Positions 59,469 through 64,000 of a stretch of 64,000 nucleotides of DNA are shown here, piece by piece; the stretch's first letter is position 1; every line of letters begins with the position of its first letter. The notes under the pieces were generated by a model that was not told the DNA's origin, ran no database searches, and saw nothing but the letters and a program-made list of their open reading frames with translations. The translations under genes were made by a program, and so were the position numbers. Source of the stretch: Toxonevra muliebris (lineage: Eukaryota; Arthropoda; Insecta; Diptera; Pallopteridae); the NCBI GenBank assembly GCA_963691655.1, contig OY829329.1, forward strand, positions 56,247,408 through 56,311,407, given 5' to 3'.

Positions 59469-60342
59469 AGGTAGTGTTCCTGGGTTTGAGACGGGTTTTG
59501 TTTTTGAGCCATAAATTCACTGGTTAAATCAAATCGGATGTTTTATATACTGTCGGAAAGGTAATGAAAATATGCAATTTTTATTCGAAGAAAGTATAGT
59601 GATTAAATTGACACGCAAAATTGTATGATCAATTTTCTGAGGATGTGTATTTTTGCCAAAAAAAAATTTGTACCCGGGTATGAGACACCTACAAAAATCC
59701 ACTAAAAATTGGAAAATTTGAAGTAAAAACCTCATAACTATTTATAAACATAAATTTATTTTTTTTGTAAGCCTTCAGTGGCTCAGATAAAAAGAGATGG
59801 TAGTTTTTATTCATCATCTTCCTTTAAGTCATCGTCTTCTCCATCCAAATCGCTATTGCAATATTCGTACCCTTTAAATGAACAGTCCGCTTGTATGTGA
59901 TTCATTTCATGGACGATTTTATTTTTTGGGGTTGACATGGCTATAAATACAAAAAAATTGGATCAAAACACTAGTTAAGTGGTGTCTCATACCCGGTGAT
60001 ATGCTGTTTCTCATACCCGGAAAATTATGCCATTTTGGTAATAACAAAAAAAATGTTTCCAACCATATATTGGCATAATCCAAAATAGGATCGGAAAATA
60101 TACGAAAAACACTAAATGTTAATGCATTACAATTACGTTTTTCAATTTATTCACTAGAAAATATATCACTTTGAAAAAAATCAAAAAAAGTTTTCGTGAT
60201 AAATTTTCACATACGATGTTTCACTCCTGTGTTACCACACAAACTGGGTCATGTCAAAACAAAAGTTTGACAGTAGTCAGATCGGCAATATTGATATTGC
60301 ATGATGAAAAAATCGACTGTCTCATACCCGGTTACACTCCCC
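59469..60342. mobile_element. TA-bounded MITE with CTCATACCCGG repeats, 874 bp
   Basis: The left end AGGTAGTGTTCCTGGGTTTG and the right end, reverse-complemented, GGGGAGTGTAACCGGGTATG, are imperfect TIRs next to TA (59467-59468, 60343-60344). The motif GTCTCATACCCGG recurs internally at about 59990 and 60008 and, inverted, at 59673. It carries a small acidic ORF on the minus strand. Confidence 0.65.
59807..59938 (-). CDS. 43-aa acidic ORF within the TA-bounded element
   Basis: An open frame with ATG at 59938 and TAA at 59807 reads MSTPKNKIVHEMNHIQADCS near the start and ends in an Asp/Glu-rich tail (DLDGEDDDLKEDDE). It is less AT-rich than its surroundings. No family recognised. It might be a remnant of a transposon protein or a chance frame. 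Confidence 0.3.
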   Translation of the reverse strand: MSTPKNKIVHEMNHIQADCSFKGYEYCNSDLDGEDDDLKEDDE

Positions 60343-60344
60343 TA

Positions 60345-62600
60345 TAAAATTAACGGTCGGCGTGTTCTGGATTCCTGGGTAAAAAATAATTAATAGAATT
60401 GACTTCTACGATTATTTGTCATGGAAAACATTAACCTCAAAATTTTTCTAGATAGAAGAACTCACACTATTAAGGAGGTGTAACGAAAACCAAAAAGGGG
60501 CAGTAAGACCTATTGAGCTTAGATCACCAGACTTAGGCAGTCTAAGCAGTCTAACAATTTATTGATCTAAGTATAAATGATTTAAAAGTTATTACGGGTT
60601 TACTATTAAGAAATAGCGTATTCAGGATTTGAGGTAAAACCTCCCCCCCCCCCCCCCCTTCCAGTCAAATATCCTATACATTTTGATCATTTCTCCTGAA
60701 TAAATGTAAAATTTTGAATTTTGCAAGAATGAAAAACCGAAACTTTCCCCTGCCATAAACTCGGGATTTGGTAACACCAACTTGGTGCTATAGCAAACTT
60801 GAGGGATACCTTAAACACTTGGGCATGGTAAGAAACTATGTCAGACGGATCTATTTAAAAGACACTGATCATCACTATCACATCGTGGTATATCCTCTTA
60901 CTCTTTGAGATACTCGCTCGCAGAAAAACACGATATCAGAAACATTATTGACCAGAAATATACAGATATATTATCCTTAGAGCTTGCACTAAAATCTTTA
61001 TCATAAAACCCCTAAGAGAGAAAAGCTTAATTGAAAGTTTATAACTAAACTTAAAGTCGGTATTGGTCGCAGTACATAAACACTCCTTTTATTAATCAAT
61101 CTAATTAATCAATCGCAAATCGAGATTTAGACTTGAAGCTGGCATAAAAAGTAGAAAAATAAAAGTCTACATACAATACAGACATAATTTCATTGAGGAC
61201 CTACATATGCCTCCCTTGAAGTCAAAGTAGGAATTGAAAAAATAAAATAAAAATCTGTGCATTCGTTATATTTGATGTCTATTGTAGATGCATTCATAAA
61301 TACTTGCATGAATTTTTGTGTTGTGTTGTATTCCTTTTTTTATTTTATTGCATTCGCATATCGAATTGAATATCGTCATGATGTCCTCGACAGGATAACA
61401 AAATTATTCGTTGGAAAATTGTTCGCTCGTTTGATGGAAATGTTGTTAGTTCTTAGTTACGTTACGTTTCATTTGGTTTCAGTTTTCTCTGTTGCTGTAA
61501 CCATAGATATGGAATGTTGTTAGTGTTGTTGTTATAGTTATTGCAGGTATTGCATATTACTCTGTACATTGCTGCAGGTATGTAATGCAGCGACATGTAA
61601 GATGAGGAGAAACTGAACAGGACCAAACAGAACAGAACAGAAAAAGGTTGTTGTTTCCTGTTATTACTATTATAAACTATGTACGTATGTATGTATCTGC
61701 TATAAACTTGTCAGTTACTAGAAATTCAATTTGTTCTTTTGCTACTGGCAAAACATAACTATGTACAGTTTGAGATTACAAATGTACATACTCATGCATA
61801 TACAATATATCAAGTGTGCTCATTTTTTTTTAAAACTGCGAAAATGCTAATTTCCTTTCCTCTTTCAGTTTGATGATGATGATGATGATGTGCAAATGTG
61901 TGAAAAGTTGTTGAATTATGATGTTTGTTTAGTTTTTTGAAGGGATGATCAATCCCCGTTCTTTAATCGAATAAACTACAAATCATTCATTCGTAATTAA
62001 TACATACTTACATACATATGTATTTATGTTTTGCATAGATACTTGCATGTAAATGTGCTTCAGGTCTACACGGCGTATGAGTGCTCAGCAGCTACTCTGT
62101 ACGTACACGGTAATACCACGTTACATTATAATCTGACTTGCTAAAACTACTTTAAAATTTGAAGAGAACTTTTGTTGAAGGTTCACTGTACTGTGTAATT
62201 TGTACTAGGGGAAATTCGAACTTGTGTTTATCTATACATAATGACTTGTCATTCCATCAATTTATCAAACTTTATTTAATGCATGGAAATATTATTGAAA
62301 TAATTTAGTTAGACATTTACATGTAAATGAACTTTAAATCTAATAATAATTTTCGTCTGATTTAGTCTATAATTAAATAGAATATTATAAAGTCACAAGT
62401 TTTTTAGTTGAACTGATTTAGTTAAACTGAACCTAAGGTTGCAGAAATACGTATAGATAAATTACGGTTGCAATTCCAAAAGTGTTCATGCCATATTGCA
62501 TTCAGGTAAGTATTTAAAATTGCCATTCCAATGATTGGTCACCACGTCGCCCCTAGTCATAAGAGCAACAAATTTTTTACTGGGATTTGTTTACAATACC
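60345..62600. other. Unassigned AT-rich sequence with simple repeats
   Basis: A pure C run of about 18 at 60641-60658, (GATGAT)n near 61872-61889, and TGTTGTTGTT near 61525. No supported gene; the 88-aa frame at 61257-61523 is unrecognised. Confidence 0.4.
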
Positions 62601-62661
62601 GTTACCGTTAGTTGATCAATTTTTCATATTAATTGATCGCAAGTTGGTGATTGTGTGCACA

Positions 62662-63662
62662 ATGGAAGCTGCAAATAGAAAATTGATTGTGAACAAATTT
62701 ATTGAAAATCCGTCCTGGTCTGGTTCAAAGATTGCGAAAGTGTTAAATATCTCCAAAAGAACGGTATGTAGAGTTATAAAACAATATAAAGAAACTCTTA
62801 GTGTTGAAAGAGCTAAAAAAGTTGTGAACAAAACGGGAACCACCAACCTAAAAATAAAGGCAAAGATCTTAAGGTCCATCAAAAGCAATCCCGGACTATC
62901 GGATAGCGATCGTGCCAAAAAATTCAATACCAGCAAAAGTACTGCTAGACGAATACGCATAAAAGCTGGGCTAAAGTGCTATCGTGCTATAAAATATCCA
63001 AATAGAACAGACAAACAGAATTTGCTGGCCAAAAAACGTGCTCGCCTTCTTTATAATAATGTTTTGACCAAATTCAGCGAATGCATTATTGTGGATGACG
63101 AATCATACGTAAAATTTGATCTTAAACAGTTTCCAGGTCAAACATTTTATATGGCAACGAATCGTGGTAATGTACTCTCAAAATTTAAGTACATAAAAAT
63201 GGATAAATTTGCAAAGAAATCAATGGTGTGGCAGACTATTTTCAGCTGTGGGCATTTGTGACATCCTCTTCTATGACGTCTGATATTTACATCAACGACC
63301 TAAACCTTTCGAAACGACTATTGCCATTTGTTCGTCACCACCATTCGCCAGTGAAGTTTTGACCTGATTTAGCCAGTTGCTACTACTCTAAGAAAACCAT
63401 GGATTGGTATCAGACAAATAAAGTAGATGTAGTGCCCAAATATATGAATCCACCCAATTGCCCCCAGCTTCGACCGATCGAAAAATACTGGGCTATTACA
63501 AAATATAAGTTGAGGAAAAATGCAGGTATTGTCAAAAATGTGAATTCAATGTTACTAAAATGGAACCAAATAGCCGCAAAAGTATCCAGAGCGGATGTTC
63601 AAAGGTTGATGGGGTCCATCAAAAGGAATACCCGGAACTTTTTGCGCAACAAAGAAATTTAA
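62662..63662 (+). pseudogene. Tc1/mariner-group transposase, DD37E spacing, nearly full length
   Basis: From ATG 62662 (MEAANRKLIVNKFIENPSWS) the frame is open to 63261. Two N-terminal helix-turn-helix motifs are visible (SGSKIAKVLNISKRTVCRVI and LSDSDRAKKFNTSKSTARRI). The catalytic region starts with IIVDDESYVKFD (first Asp). A frameshift near 63245-63260 moves the reading to DIYINDLNLSKRLLPF. A TGA replaces the expected Trp before PDLASCYYSKKT (second Asp). The end reads NCPQLRPIEKYW with the final Glu. I count 37 residues between the second Asp and Glu, so DD37E. Only two lesions in about 330 codons suggests recent inactivation. Terminal inverted repeats were not found. Confidence 0.88.
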
Positions 63663-64000
63663 ATCTTTTAATATTATAGTATTAAAACACAATATAAAAA
63701 CTTATCATTTAATGCATTATTTGTTATTCTGAGTGCTCTGGTTAAAAAGATACAGCAACTTTCCTGCGTGCCAATTTTGCGTGAACCGCGCTTTATAACA
63801 AAATGTACTGTGGCTCTGTGCCATTAAAACGGCCGCCATTCCATTGATAAATATAAAAATTAGACTAACAAAAAATATAAACAAAACAATTGAGCACATG
63901 CACGTGATTTTTGTAATACAACTGAATAACGGAAAATGGCCCAACCATATTCTCATTTGTTGTTCGTTTCTCTCTCTCAGAAATGATCTGCTAACAATTA
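63663..64000. other. Unassigned AT-rich sequence
   Basis: Flank of the DD37E transposase. No inverted repeat matching the region upstream of 62662 was recognised. Confidence 0.35.

Noticed and set aside
1..64000. CRISPR array, rRNA genes, LTR retrotransposons
   Set aside because: No regularly spaced repeats, no rRNA-like sequence and no paired LTRs with primer-binding site or integrase motifs were seen.

Overview
The window is AT-rich nuclear DNA from an insect, very probably a higher fly (Schizophora). The evidence is the short introns of 60-85 bp in the gene models, the dense population of small DNA transposons, the jockey/LOA-type retroelement relics, and the abundance of motifs such as CATACATATGTATGTA. 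I cannot name the species. It is a gene-poor, transposon-rich stretch with three intact host gene models, all on the minus strand, all in the left half.

Host genes. (1) and (2): a tandem pair of small CAP/SCP-domain genes (GLIPR2-like, no signal peptide) at 2050-2694 and 2994-3576. Each has three exons with introns at the same two positions and phases, so they are a tandem duplication; the reconstructed proteins are 169 and 147 aa. (3): a secreted pancreatic-type lipase / phospholipase A1-like gene at 29575-32219, three exons, 399 aa, with an intact Ser-Asp-His triad and almost no lid loop. Most of its second intron is one hAT-like element. From about 32.3 kb to the right end I see no host coding exon that I can support.

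Mobile DNA. I delimited eleven elements with hAT-type structure (imperfect terminal inverted repeats (TIRs), mostly CAGNG/TAGNG, and 8-bp target duplications (TSDs)). They include one family present three times (5.8, 39.5, 41.5 kb) and one present twice (12.6 and 16.2 kb). None carries a recognisable hAT transposase. There are three well-supported elements bounded by TTAA (13.4, 39.3, 44.4 kb) and a fourth one interrupted by a hAT insertion (19.6 kb). Five elements have TA-type boundaries (18.5, 33.1, 46.5, 57.3, 59.5 kb). Two near-palindromic 76-bp elements have perfect 4-bp duplications (23.0, 37.4 kb). There are several long hairpins, a likely Helitron (8.6-9.7 kb), an internally deleted mariner (55.2 kb), a broken Tc1-like transposase (20.9 kb) and a nearly full-length broken Tc1/mariner-group transposase with DD37E spacing (62.7 kb).

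Retroelements are 5'-truncated, frameshifted non-LTR copies at 0, 4.7, 14.2, 15.0, 15.8, 24.7, 33.9, 36.1, 47.6 and 48.9 kb. Several preserve RNase H or the C-terminal zinc-knuckle region. Two copies end in a TACC/ACCTA-rich tail.

Other structure. Three tracts (about 1.35-1.76, 27.6-28.7 and 58.3-58.6 kb) are built of degenerate motifs such as TCTGGTTTCTAG or TTTGGTCTGAATT. The 27.6 kb tract is flanked by GAATTC-rich repeats. The remaining intergenic stretches hold only microsatellites, homopolymer runs and unassigned AT-rich sequence.
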